Assembly: GCA_031213475.1 (NCBI GenBank)
Contig: JARUPZ010000007.1
Coordinates: forward strand, 8,551,586 to 8,615,585
Direction: 5' to 3'
Source: Nereocystis luetkeana
Taxonomy: Eukaryota > Sar > Phaeophyceae > Laminariales > Laminariaceae
DNA: 64,000 nt
Shown here: one piece after another, positions 46,552 to 58,900 of the stretch
Position numbering within the stretch: the first letter of the stretch is position 1
Layout: every line of letters starts with the position of its first letter
Position numbers and translations under genes: made by a program
Notes under the pieces: generated by a model
What the model was told of the DNA's origin: nothing
The model's input: only the letters and a program-made list of their open reading frames with translations
Database searches by the model: none

Positions 46552-47430
46552 CCGTATCCCCGGTGGCTTCGTGGGTGGTTCGTGTGCCTACTATTAATAA
46601 GATCATCTTTTGGGGGGTTTAAGTCTCACCGAGTGCATGCTTGTAAGGACCTTTTCTCAGGGAGGCGTGTTACGGCTAAAAAAAGTGCGAACGTCGGGCG
46701 TCAAAATGGCAAATTGTGCGAACGCCACTCGCGATCGTCAACCGCAAAAAAAAACTAACAAGGCGTTAAATCAGGGGATGGATCACTTTCATCCCCGAAC
46801 AATATATATATGAGGTTTGTTAATATATATTGCATGCTGGCTACTTACTTACTGTGTCATTCAGGTGTCATGCCTCATGCAGTTGCAGCGACGGCAGGGG
46901 TCAGTCTTGCGTGAGGCGTCTCTGCTGTCCTGTTGTTATAATAATATCAAGTCGTTATTATTGATAGTAGTAGTAGCAAGTCCGACCAAAGCAATTATGA
47001 AGGGATTTCCACACTATTAATAACTACTATATATATATATATATGGAGGTTTTTCCTCTAGGGGTCATTTTGAAAAAAATGCGAACGTCATGTTTTTCGC
47101 AAACAAACACCGTCTTCTCACTACGTATGCGAACGCGAACGAACGTGTAACGCGTAACACGCATCCCTGCTTTTTCTGGCATAAATGATGGTTTAGCGGC
47201 AAGCACGAAAGCGTGAGTTAGCTACATCCACTGAAAATCGACTATTATTATTAATAATAGCTGTAGGAATGCTGAACCCTATTATTATGCGCGACAAAAA
47301 ATGAAGGCACGCAGCGGGGGGAAGAAGGGACGGCACCTGTGACCACGGCTTGTCCAGAAGAAGATCGCTGAGGGAGAAACCTCTTACGAGTTTTAACCTT
47401 GAAAGTAGTGAAAGTGATGACAATATATAC
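46552..47430 (+). repeat. SINE2 copy c, split into head and body
   Basis: Head-like segment at 46552-46660 (CCCCGGTGGCTTCG...AAGTCTCACCGAGTGCATGC) and body at 47180-47430 (GTGAGTTAGCTACATCCACT...GACCACGGCTTGTCCAGAAG), separated by about 500 bp of other sequence. Carries TA-type micro-insertions (CCCTATTATTATGCG against CCCTATGCG). Confidence 0.6.
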
Positions 47431-47641
47431 ATACCTGGTATAATATATATATACCAGGGTATATACTTCGTGAATATATATATGTAGAATATTTAAACGA
47501 TTCACTTGCATACAATACCCCAACACGTAACGGGCAGTTTTGCTACTACAGAGCGGTAGCACACTTACTTATTGAAGTAACCCTTTTTTTGCCATTCACT
47601 GCACTTCTGCTGTGTACGGAAACGTATTATATATTTAAGTA

Positions 47642-47700
47642 GAATTCCAAGTCGTTTGTCCCCGAAACGGGAGTGCGTCCTACTACTACTCTTGAAATAG
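47642..47700. mobile_element. TTAA-type element fragment, copy 10
   Basis: Only the right arm TCCAAGTCGTTTGTCCCCGA...AACGGGAGTGC is left. Confidence 0.5.
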
Positions 47701-47791
47701 TTTTCGGTATCGACAAAAAAAAGGACGAGATACGATATACCCATACCTGGTATCGATATCAGTCCCCGGAAATCGGGATATTTTATGGATG

Positions 47792-47826
<35 letters not shown>

Positions 47827-49009
47827 GATATTATTATATCGTACATGTATCTTGTGAGATCGCACGACATGGGATATATATATCGTATCACGATGTGCAA
47901 TGCGATATGAGTCGCTCGGTACACAAATAAATGTATGTTTTGATCGGAATACATCGCATGATATAAAACACGATTTGGTATCAATATTATCGATGATGTT
48001 GATATCGATACAACATCCCGAACATATCGCATGATATATCGAGAATCTTGTCGGGATTCCCGTCGTGGGCGTGCAAGTACTACTGTAGTGTGCGCGGTTC
48101 CTGAGTTAGAATAGGCAGCCTGCCGCAGAAGTAAGAGCACCGGTACACGAAAACTTGATAAATAAGTGTGGACAGGGGTTTCCTCTCGCTCTCCGGGGCA
48201 GAAAAAAAAAAAAATGTGAGAGCATGCCTATGCTACTCGTGCCGCCAACTGGTGCCGCTGGTTCGAACGCGTTCCTCCTTTCTTTGTCTTCTTTTTTATT
48301 TTACTTTTTGTTCCGCTTGATCCTCTGTGATTTTTATTTTGTTTTCGTGCTCTCCCTGTTCTTACATTGATCAGCTTCAACAAGGGAGTCGTGTGGCGTG
48401 GGTGGATGACGAGCCTGCCTTGCTTGTTTCGTATACTGTCCGAAGCCGAGGAGCGGGGCAGAGTTGACGAACGCAGGACGGAGACGGCAGACAGGGTGGC
48501 AAGGTCCCAAGCGGACTAGTAGGGAGAACCTGGCTAGCTATCTATGCTGCTCGTACCACAAACTACTGCGGCTACCTGGAGGGTGCTTTGCGCTTTGGTT
48601 TGACTGTTATTTTTTATTTTCCCTTGGTTCTTAGTCTTACGCTGGTTGTAAGTTCTCGTAAGTAGAGTGGTGTTTTTTTTTCTATAGCACGCTTTTTTCA
48701 AGTGTCTGCCACATCGCCTGCGGGGAGGCACGACAGTTAGTTTTCTTTTTTCTTTTTTCGTTTTTCTCTTTCGATTTTTTTCCTTTTTTCGGATTGTTTG
48801 TTTGTTTAAAAAATATATATATCATCTGTTTTCTTTCGTTTTCTCTCTTTCATAGAATATGTATCTCGTGCCTACAGCAGTAGTTACTGTAGTAGTAGTA
48901 GTGCGATGGCATGGCATTATGGATTGTCTACTGATGTGCTGACTGCATACGTACAATGTGGTATCTCTGCGGCGTAGTTTTGCGACCACATAAATATTAA
49001 CTTGTGTAA

Positions 49010-49125
49010 CTCTCTAGGATTGAGGAATTGGGACGGACACTGGATGTATGTGCTGAATGTCAACGAGTAGAAAGAACGGTTTAATGTGAAGAACACCCAC
49101 ACTTGACTAAGCCGGCAGCTATCCT
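49010..49125 (+). repeat. dispersed repeat shared with 3395-3530
   Basis: Second copy of the GGGACGGACACTGGATGTA unit. Confidence 0.5.
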
Positions 49126-49366
49126 TAATCGACGATTCTAGACACGATACCGAAGACGATACTTTAAAAAGTAAGTACAATCGCATTTATTTCCAAAGGG
49201 CTTGACTTGATCCTCGTTGGAATTTCACAGGGCCTTCAGAGTAAAGTGTCGAACGACCGAAAATTTTAAATGAAGACTGCGGCATCGGCGATTGCTTGGT
49301 TGGGGGATGACTGACGAAAATAATAGTGTCCAAACTGCAGCCAGCAGCAAGCAGTAATGATAGGAA

Positions 49367-49470
49367 TCGTTTGTTCCCGAGGTTTTCTTCTTTTTTCAGG
49401 AAAGTGATGATGAGTGATCACTGTAACAGTGTTGAAGCTCATGCTGCACATTGTCGGAAGGCAAAAGAAA
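49367..49470 (+). repeat. family C repeat, copy 4
   Basis: TTGTTCCCGAGGTTTTCTTC...CATGCTGCACATTGTCGGAA. Forms an inverted pair with the copy at 49893-49987. Confidence 0.7.
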
Positions 49471-49607
49471 TAATAATAGGAATCGACGTCATGAATGATG
49501 CGTCATAAGTCACAATCCTACTCGCACCTGTTGCCTGCTGCTGCGCGCCCACGGCGGTCGTGGTAGTAGCACTGCTGTTGTAGTATTAAATAGTAACATG
49601 AATAGTA

Positions 49608-49721
49608 TTGCGGAGGACCATACATAGTAAATAAGACCAAATATTGTTGGTAAAAATAGCGAAATGTATAGGTTTTTGTGCTCACGGTAGGTAAGGTCCT
49701 GTTTAATATGGTCCCCCGTAA
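49608..49721. mobile_element. TA-type MITE copy 12, with CA micro-insertion
   Basis: Left end TTGCGGAGGACCATACATAG against TTACGGGGGACCATAG in other copies: 4 extra bases duplicate TA around CA. Confidence 0.85.
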
Positions 49722-49892
49722 TAGTGTTCATGGACGGTTGATACGGGCCGCACTCCTGACCTCGTAGCGTATACAGCAGTAGTAGTACCTGGTACCAGGT
49801 ATACATTATACCCTCGAATACTGCTGTACCAGGTATAAGCTCATAATAATGTAGGGCCTGGAGTTCGAAGCCCGCTACAGCTATTATTGTTA

Positions 49893-49987
49893 TTTCTCTT
49901 GCCATCCGACAATGTGCAGCATGATCTTCAACATGGATCTCTCATAACTTTCCCGAAAGAAGAAAACCTCGGAAACAAAAGGAAACC
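49893..49987 (-). repeat. family C repeat, copy 5 (inverted)
   Basis: CCATCCGACAATGTGCAGCA...GAAGAAAACCTCGGAAACAA, reverse complement of copies 1-4. Confidence 0.75.
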
Positions 49988-50036
49988 TACAACTATTATT
50001 ACCGTGGTGAGCTCTGGTGAGATTGTCAGCTATTAA

Positions 50037-50125
50037 CCCTTTTAGAACCGCAGTCCCGTTTTGGGGACGAACCAGTCGAGTTATAAGCAATTTGTCGCCA
50101 AAACGGGACTGAAGTCCTAAAAGGG
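50037..50125. mobile_element. TTAA-type inverted-repeat element, copy 11 (best preserved)
   Basis: CCCTTTTAGAACCGCAGTCC...ACTGAAGTCCTAAAAGGG, 89 bp, flanked by TTAA at 50033-50036 and 50126-50129. Confidence 0.9.
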
Positions 50126-50149
50126 TTAACGAAACATAAAAAGTAACCA

Positions 50150-50425
50150 AAACTATCTGCTGAGAGCGCTTAGCGGGGGTATAGGCGCAATTCGACGCGA
50201 GAATCGACGAGGAAACCGGAAGGGCTCGAGTCTTTCTGGTCGTATTTATATATCGTGATGAAAAAAATACAAGGCACGAAGCGTAGTATAATAGTAGTGG
50301 CGAGGGGGAAGGAGAGCCTGCCGCCTACGATTAATATGTGCCCCGGGATCTGGCCTACGACTATTGATAAGAGGTACGAGAGGAAAGAACAGCGAAAATA
50401 ATGAACGGGATGCGAACAAACAAAA
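50150..50425 (+). repeat. SINE1-like copy e (diverged, headless)
   Basis: Body blocks GAGAGCGCTTAGCG, GGCGCAATTCGACGCGAG, CAAGGCACGAAGCG and GCCCCGGGATCTGG correspond to SINE1. It carries several TA-flanked extra segments and lacks the tRNA head. Confidence 0.6.
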
Positions 50426-50796
50426 AGTAAATTTATAATTTCCTTCACATGACATAGCATGCATGCCGCCGTTTTTTCGGACGCTTCGTATAGACAGCAG
50501 AATCTCGGGGTCCCAAAAACGGCTGATACAATTAGTATGCCATTAACTACGACTGCTGCTACTGTGCTGTATACCGCTGCTGCTGCTGCCGGCGTTGTTG
50601 CTGCTGCCCTCGTCGTGTTTTGCGCGGCTTGGTAGGCACGAGGAGATAGCTGCAAACTACGAGTAGGGATGTCTGTTGTAGGCGCTTGACGTCTGTCTGT
50701 GCTGCTGTATGTGCTAACAGGTAGGTGTTGTATGAGCAGGTATGAGCAGGTATGAGCAACATATTTTGGTTCGCACACGGAGGAGACCCAAGCACG

Positions 50797-51270
50797 TCGG
50801 TACGAAGTCGCTATACCACGCTTTCCGAGCCAAGACGGATTAGGCAAGCGGCGAGCGGAAGAAGTCGCACAAGGCACCTTGGGTGGGGCCTGGGGCCCGA
50901 TGCGTCTGCACTTTCAAATATCAAAGTTTCAGCCAGTCTTGTCGGGGCGGCACGGCCCCCGCGCGTGGCACCAACGAGAAAAGTCAACAATCCTCGCTTT
51001 CGTTTTCCTGTTTTTTCTTTGTTGTTCGACTCGGACTAGCGCCGAGGCTCGTACGAAGTCGATTTGCCACACTTTTCGAGGCTAAACACGGATCATTCAA
51101 GCGGCGAGCGGAACAAGTCGCGCGAGGCGCCTTGGGTAGGGCCCGGGTCGCGATGCGTCTGCCTGTCATGAGATCAAAGTTCAAGCAGTCTTCGTGTCTG
51201 GGCGGTCCGGCACCAATAAAAAAAACTCAACAATCCTCACTTTTTTTTTTTTTTTTTGTCCTGTGTGGTG
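50797..51270 (+). repeat. tandem duplication, 2 x ~230 bp
   Basis: Blocks TACGAAGTCG, AAGCGGCGAGCGGAA, GATGCGTCTGC, CTCAACAATCCTC (GTCAACAATCCTC in unit 1) occur in order in 50797-51010 and 51048-51270 with about 20% divergence. The second unit ends in a T run. Confidence 0.7.
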
Positions 51271-52523
51271 TGTAACAGATTATTCTATTAAAAAAAAACG
51301 TGCCTGTTCGTCCAAGTTGGTCGATCGATACTGCGGGTGTTGCTTGTATGTAGTCGAACTCAACTTGGCAAAGCTGTGTGATGTAGTGAGATACGTCGGC
51401 AGCGCGTGTGTTCTAGTTGCTTCGGGAAGGATTCTACGTCGGTGCCTCTCCTCCCTGGGCAAGCAAGAACAGGACGATATCATGCACGCGATTTCTTGTT
51501 TCTCTTGTCAAAAACGGAGATCGTTCCTCGTCTTGAGGTTGCACCGATATGGTACTGTACCTGGTATGTATCACCCGTCGCCCGATTCATAACACCTCTC
51601 GATCAAAATCGTGTTTTCGTTCAAGCCGAGTTTGGGGCCGATGGCCTCGACGACCGCACGGCAATACACTCACTACGGAGTTGTCATTCAAACCGCCCCT
51701 CAAGGTGCATGGCACTGTACCATAGCATACGCATCGCAGAGCGTGCTCATCCCGGTGGCGAGGGAGAGCCGGATGCTTCATGAGGGGGATGGCAACAAAC
51801 GCCGAAAATGTGTAAAGTACATATCAGCTATTTTCTCGTCTACAACCTCGAACTCTTGCACGACAGTTTGCAAGCCGAACGATAGCCAAAGTCAACCCCT
51901 CCAGCCAGAAGAGCGACTTCCGAGCCTTGAAATCTGTGAAGTTGTACTGGTTACCACAACTGCAAGACTCGACGATGCTGTGCTGCAAGACCCTCCACGC
52001 GACAGCGGCAATCACATCTATAAAGAGGGCAATCTAACAGGCTAACTGCCGGATCGGGGTTCGGGTTTTGTTCCCCAGTTTCCTTCCTCACCCGGACAAG
52101 AATGGGGCCTGCATCTGACCGGTGTGGTGAGAACCCATGGGAGGAAACCTCAGCTCAGCAAGTGTTGTCTCGGATCCGGTCTCTCTGCTGTGGCGTTGAA
52201 AGCGGGCGCCGATCTCTGCGCAGGGCGGAGAAGTGGTTTTGGTTGTTCGCACTTTGATATTTCGCGTTTTAAAGCATGTTTAGGATTTCCCGCTTTCATC
52301 CCGCCTGCCAAAATGAAACTCCCTGCTCCGATATTTTCTTAGATCGCCTATGGCAATGCCGAGTCATTGCCATTGTCCCTGCGTGTTCCGACACCGACGA
52401 CGGTGTCGCCTTGAACGAGAGACTCGCGCCCCGTGCAGACAGTCGTCTGGAGAAGGCAAGGAGAGGTGGATAAAGAAGAGGGCCAGGCTCCCGCCGCCTC
52501 TGGAGAACTAGCCAAGAGCCTAT

Positions 52524-52958
52524 ATGACGTCGTCTCATTCAATGCTGAGCTCCTTGGCTACGATCGCTTGGGTCTGCTTCCTCTCTCCCCACCGCACCGC
52601 AACCACTGTCGAGGCGTTTATAGCGCCGTCACCGCCACCGGATGTGAGGCTCGGAGGATCCTTGACGTCGTCGTCTTCAGCCTCGAAGCTGGGCTCGCTC
52701 CGAGGACGGAGAGGTGGCGCGCGCCTCGGAGCCGAAAGTTCGTCCAACTGGCGCTATTGCTATAGATCACAGGCGCTCTTTGCCCGCCATGGCGATCGCC
52801 GCCGAGATCATCCTTGTGGTGGTGATGGGGACAGGCGGCAGCCAGCTCGTATGGCGGCCTCGTCTAGAGTCAATGGCGCCGACATATCTCAGGATCTGTC
52901 CCAGCTCAATGGAGCGGAAGCGACTCCGCCGACGGATGCACCGGGTGGGCACAGCAGG
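52524..52958 (+). CDS. anthranilate synthase exon 1 (plastid presequence)
   Basis: ATG at 52524, 145 codons. Signal-like [26 protein letters not shown], then a Ser/Arg-rich transit-like region. The donor AGG|gtgagt is phase 0. The first half is a typical bipartite red-lineage plastid presequence; the assignment to this gene is inference from position, phase and expected plastid location. Confidence 0.65.
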
Positions 52959-55900
52959 GTGAGTTCGTCTTGTCTCTGTTTACGCCAAGTCGGTACGAGT
53001 AGTTGCTTCCAGCTCACCCCATCCGTGTACGTGTACGTACGTATGCAGAGAGGACAAGAAATAGGAAAGCTGGTCAAGACTGCTGTATTTCTTATTTCAG
53101 AAGGGGCGCGTTCCACACTAAAAGAAGTGCGTTTACCGAATCCCGAAATTTCTTGTTTTCCTGCTACTCTGAACCTGTCGTCCTTAATGCTCTTTTTGTT
53201 ATTGGCCCCCCCGCACGGCAAGCGGTAAGCGGTTTGCTTGCACCCTATCGACTCATGTGCACGTGCAACCTGTGAAGCTCACGGGCACATACATACATCT
53301 GTCATCAAGATGCTCGTAGACGTGCATAAGGCATACCACGGCCGTGAAGGCCCTTCTCCGGCAAAGTCTCCAGGTACTTTGTACGAGAAAAAAACTGGAA
53401 TTAAACTTATTCTTGTCAAGTGCAGTGTGGAAGACCCGGCAGAGTCCGTACGTAGAGCAAGCAGCAAGCAGCGCCACACCACATAAATCTACGAGCAAAG
53501 TAGCCGTCACGAGGGCCTCTACTGCTGCTGTAACATACTTTGAGCGGCCAAACACCAGTACCGGTAGATGGTTGGGTCAAGTTCAACGTGAGGACGCTTA
53601 CAGCCCACGTAAACACTGCTGTACACGCAAACGGCTTCCGGCGTACTCGGGTATGATATGCTGCACATTTAGGGGTACTACCCGCCAGGTACCCGTCGCG
53701 AACGGGTACCAGGTATGTACGTACGTACCCGGCCAATTCTGGATGTCGGACTCGGACTCGCCGCCTGGCAACCCGGCTTTTCAGCGTATCGGAACCGGGT
53801 ACCCGGGTACTCGAACAACTCATGATCCCGTTTACGGTAGTCTGGTGGGCCTGACAGAGTAGGTTTAGCAGTCTGGGAGAAGGGATCTTTAGGGATGTTT
53901 TTTACTTGAAATATGTCTAGCGTGGTCTGCACTTCGGAATCGTCGTCCGTATCTGAGAAAGTTCCTGGTTCGATGCAAACTCGGCGTAGCCTCGTTTATG
54001 GCGAGTTTTGGCCCGTTTCGGCTGCGGTTTGGGGTCAGGGTTAGGGTTAGGGTTAGGGTTAGAGTCAGGGGTTGGGTTGGGTCTTCGCCCGTGCCTTGAT
54101 CCCAACAGGAACCAAAACATCCGAACAGCCCACCAACCTAAAGATCCCTTCTCCCAGATTGTTAAAGGTCCTCGCCTGGCAGGGGGAGGATAGGGCGCCT
54201 TCCGATTCGCCTGTAGCTGGGAGAACTACAAGCGTCGAACGGTACCAGGCATTGCATGCTATAATAACACAAGATCCTCCCTTCAGTTTGAATGAAAAGC
54301 GGTCGTTGCTTCGTATTCACTTTTTAAGTTCTTCGTCGTCGGGGTGTAGACCTTTAACAGACTGAGTCTGGACGGAGCACGTTACTCCGGAAGTATATGA
54401 GCTGAGTCACGACGTAGCACAGTATTCCGGAAGTACCTGGTATATGATATACTGCTGTGGTACAGTGTGTAAAAATGCCGCTAGAACATAGAGTCTGTGG
54501 TCTCAGGATAGGCTCCAACAGTTCTGGACGGAAGGATACCTTCAGCAAAAACAAAAAATCGCCCGCCGCGAAAATATAAAACTGATTAATGAAATAAGCC
54601 CACGTATATATCAGCAGTATCAGGCACCGTAACCCCAAAACTACGGTAATGTTGCGCTGCGGTCGTTCGCGTGTTCGAAGAGTGTCTTGAGGCATCGTCA
54701 GGCATGCTATACTGACCACGGGGACACGTTGCTAATCGAGTACCCGGATACCCGACCCGAAAGTCCCGCATTTGTTGTTGTCGATGTTGTTCCCACATGT
54801 ACGAACGCTAGAACCTCTACGCCAGAGTTGCGTTGGATCGTTTATCGTTTGCGTGTTTGAAGGGTTTCTGGAGGTATTGTCAGGCATGCTGACCACGGGG
54901 ATACGTTGCTGACCGGGTACCCGGGAACCCCGCCCGAAGTACCCGGCGGGTTTCCGGTTTCACCCCTACCTGCAAATGCTGCCATGCTGTCACAACATTC
55001 TAAACGGAATCTTGTATGCGAATTTAAATTTCTTATTTTGGGAGTGGGTACGTTCTACACTATTAACAGCTTCAGTATGACGACTCCCGAATTTCTTAGT
55101 TTCCTGTAACTCTCAACGTGCCTTTCTTGTTGCTCGGTTTTTCATTACGGTATAAGAAAGTGTGTTGGGCGTAAGCTTTTTTTACCCAGATCTCCAACAA
55201 GGATTGAAAAAAAAAGAAAAGTATGCAACGTGTATTGCTGCTCTGTGTTAAACTTGGAGTTTTTTATTTGACTGGCAGGGTTGCTAAAGGACAGCAGTGT
55301 GGGAGGGGATGATACAAAGGTAACCCGTTTGGGAGGGGGGGGCGAGTCAGCGATACGGCGCGCGGCGTCGCATTCCATCATTACCAGTAGCATGGACAGA
55401 TGTGAGGCGCATAGACAAGGGGGCGATGTGGAGTAAAGGGTCGGAGGCCATGTGCGGCTTGCGGCTTGCCTCAAGTTTTCGTTTCGCGCGCACTACTTTT
55501 TTCGCCGCAGCGTACACTCTGTTTCATACCAGGTATGATTCGATGTCTACGTATTCCGTATCTATCGCTTGACCTCATTCATATGATCTGTAAATGTGAG
55601 GGAAATATGCAATTCTACTTTTTGTATTAATATTAGGGCAAATGCCAAAATCAGTTACACCTGATCCGTTTGAGCCAAAATCGGGTACATATTAAAACCA
55701 AGTGAAAAACGCGCGCCAGGAGCGGTGTCGTGTCCATGAAAGTCGGGTAAAAAATGAAGCGTGCCACATGGCCTCCAAAACCTAAATCGTTTAGTTTTCG
55801 TTAGAGTGTAAAAATACCACGGGCTTCACTTGGACCTGCAGAGAGTCACTATTAATAGGCTTCGTGTCGTTTGTTTTGCCACGGCGGGGGCGCCAACTAG

Positions 55901-58900
55901 AGTATCTACTCTGGCGCCCCCCCCCGTTGGCAGCTCTAAATCTTCTAGACCGTCCTCGCGGAACCGCCTGCTCGGCACGAAATTATCTTGGCCGTACCAA
56001 GCCTGAGACCACCTCGACGCGGGGTGGTGCAGAGTGCGAACAACGACCATGGTGCTGTATAAACCGCTGTGACCGTACATACCTGGTAGAAAACAAGACA
56101 CAGCAGGACAGCAGGACACATCACAACAACTATTTAATAACTGAAGCACGTCGCACACCCCAAAGAAGAAACAAAAACAACGTGAAACCAGCGTACGGAT
56201 GCATGCATTCGTAAATACGTATTTTCACGTACAACGTACGAGTACAGAGTTTATACGTTCATACAGAACAATTTCAACCGAGGGAGGGCAGACGCATACA
56301 GAGAGAAACAACAGAGTGTACGTATGGTCTCTCTGATTGGTTCAACGTTGGCCAAAATCAGTTGAAAGCTAGACAGGGTAGAAAAAAACAGGTTTACCTT
56401 GGCCTTTTCGAGCCAAAATCAGTTACAATGTCAGCCTGGCCAATAGGAGGGCTCCTGGGGTGTGTTTTGTACTCGTTTTTAGCATGTAACATGATTTTGG
56501 CCGAAAAGTGGCCAGGCATACCTGTTTTTGGCAAAAAACCTTAATATTAACACTGTATTACGTACCAGGTACTGCTGTGTTTTGGTTGGCGTTTTCGGCC
56601 GTCTTGAGCCTGATGTTCTGCAGATATACGCGTAGCTAGCTGTCTTTTGTTCCCGTCTCGCCCCCATGGCTTCGTCCTGTGGGTTTGTTCCACAGTAGCG
56701 GCAGCAGCAGTAGCAGTAGTCTAAACGTCTGCCACTCTGGACCGCAATGTAAAGGCAGTTCAGAAACTACTATGAATACTAAGCGGCCATTATATTTACG
56801 CCCATAGCAGTGGTGTTAACACCGCCAGATGCCGATGTACCGAATCCCCTTTTTGCCACCTGGAAAATGTCAGTGCTCTTCACGGTTCAAGGTCGAGTCG
56901 GGCCGGGTCGGGTCGGGCCGGGTCGGGCCGGGTCGGGTCGGGTCGGGTCGGGTCGGGTCGGGTCGGGTCGGGTCGGGTCGGGTCGGGTCAGGAGGTTTTC
57001 AAAATCTCAAGGGTCGGCCAGGTCACCCTCACCCGACCCGACCCGACCCGGCCCGACCGGCGAGGTTTGACGTGACCCTTGAACGGTCGTGAGGGACTGC
57101 CCCAGTCAAATTTCAGGTGCTTTGTCTCCGAAGCGCGCCTGCTGTTCTCCATATGAGGGTTACATCCCAAAAATATTTCTATTACGAGGGACCATAGTTA
57201 ATAGGACCAAATATTGTTAGTAAAAATGGGTAAATATATAGGTTTTTATGTATACCATAGGTCCTATTAACTATGGCCCCCCGTAGTATTAATAGTGTTT
57301 TCGCAACTTGATCTTGTACAGCGGTACGACTATCAATAGGACTGTTTTTTCGCGCGTCCGTCTGGCCTTACAATTTGTGTCGCCTCCCCTCCCCCCTCCC
57401 TCACCCACGATGTTGTTTGTCGCTGTACCCGCAGACGCCCCAGCAACGGGGTTTCCCCGCGACCCTGTCGCTTGGAGCCCCTCGCCATCGACCAGATACC
57501 GACGGTTACACTACGAAGGGAGATGTGGACGTCTCCTGCGAGGTACGTGTCGTACGGGTATTTTGGTACGATCATGAAATGTTGGTGATATTCGTACATG
57601 CGGATGGTGTTGGTGTTGTTGTTGTTGTTGTTCGTGTTGTTCGTGTTGTTGGTGGTGGTGTTGGTGTTGGGTGTTGGTGTTGGTGGCGTTGTTGGTGTTG
57701 GTACTGTTGGTGGTGGTGGGTAGTGTTGTTGTTGTTGTTGTTGTTGTTGTTGGTGTTGTTGTTGTTGTTTGTGTTTGTGTTGGTGTTGGTGTTGGCGTTG
57801 GCGTTGGTGTTGGTGTTGGTGTTGGGTGTTGGTGGTGGTGGCGTTGTTGGTGTTGGTACTGTTGCTGTTGCTGGTGTTGCTGTTGCTGTTGTTGTTGTTT
57901 CGAGGTGGGGGTAATCCTTACGTAACTCCTGGTGCTATTGAGTGGACGTTGGCGCGATTGCTTTTCTCCGTGTTCTGATGTGGCTGTGCGTTGACAGTTG
58001 ACACGCGTGATCGTACATGTGCTCGTGTGTCTGGCTCACGGCCCGGTTACTGAAAACCAAACTCCATACCAGGTACGCCTCTTGTGTGAATGCGCTCTTT
58101 GCCTTGATATATATATATTTTTTGGGAGGGGAGGGGGGACGCGGACGCGTGGCGAAAGCGGCAGATATTTTACACCCGCTCGCGCGCGTGTTTGCCCAAC
58201 GGACGCTGGCTGGCGCCTGGCTCGTTGTTCCGGCAAGGTCAAGCGCTTCGCCTCGCTGGGCGGCGCGGCGCGCCTCGCCGGGTCACGCAGCCGCATCGCC
58301 CAGGGAGAAGATTCGTTCTCCCCGATCTGTTGTCTGCTGCATGCGCTGTATGTTCCACACGTGATTGTTGTGGCAGGCATGCCCACGCGGGCACAGTCGC
58401 CGCTCACCAAGGACAGGCGGAATCGCGGATAGCACTTCAACCTCAACATCAGCAGACTCTTACTTGCTAACTATGTAGGCTACGGGTGGGAAAAATTATT
58501 TCAATGATTAATGACTTGCGTCAGTGCCTAATTACCAATACTTGTTCGTTCCCTGTCGAATCACGGAAGAACAACAAAAAACAATTCCTCCTTCCCCCCC
58601 CCCTCGGGCGCTCCGCGTTTGGCGCAAGCAATGTCTGCCGGCTCGGTAAAAACCCGATGTTTCCCCGTACCGACATTGTAGGGATGCGAGCGTCTATGGT
58701 CATACGGCTAGGGCCATGCATGATGTTGAGCACCCCCCCCCCCCCCCCCCCCCGCGCGCTTCCGCGAAAAACGTCGTCCCCTCCCCGATCAGGTTAAAGA
58801 AGTACCCCACGCGGAAGAATGCGTTGGGGACCTCGTTGACGCACTCGATTCGCGAAAAGGCGTTTTGCTCACATCGTCTTACGAGTTTCCCGGCCGCTAC

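Larger units (their letters stand above)
42823..52523. other. repeat-rich region between the divergent large gene and anthranilate synthase gene
   Basis: No confident exon. Holds MITEs, TTAA elements, SINEs, family C repeats, a hairpin element and a tandem duplication. At least one missing 5' exon of the minus-strand gene should lie here or beyond. ORFs at 51194-51592 and 51611-52045 (+), and 51824-52015 (-), are mildly protein-like but unassigned. Confidence 0.45.
52959..57434 (+). other. anthranilate synthase intron 1
   Basis: Contains telomere-like repeats near 54036, a duplicated ~105 bp segment (54636-54746 and 54830-54945), a hairpin element, a GGGTC array and a TA-type MITE. Short ORFs (e.g. 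53344-53862) are unassigned. Confidence 0.45.
57543..58792 (+). other. anthranilate synthase intron 2
   Basis: Contains the GTT block, a G/C-rich stretch at 58130-58330 and a family B tail at 58664-58755 just before the exon 3 acceptor. No exon seen. Confidence 0.45.

Noticed and set aside
51611-52045. Plus-strand ORF of 144 codons
   Set aside because: No recognisable domain, no codon or splice support, and an equally open frame on the opposite strand.
57375-57925. Val/Leu/Cys-rich ORFs after anthranilate synthase exon 2
   Set aside because: Produced by the GTT/GGT repeat in the intron.
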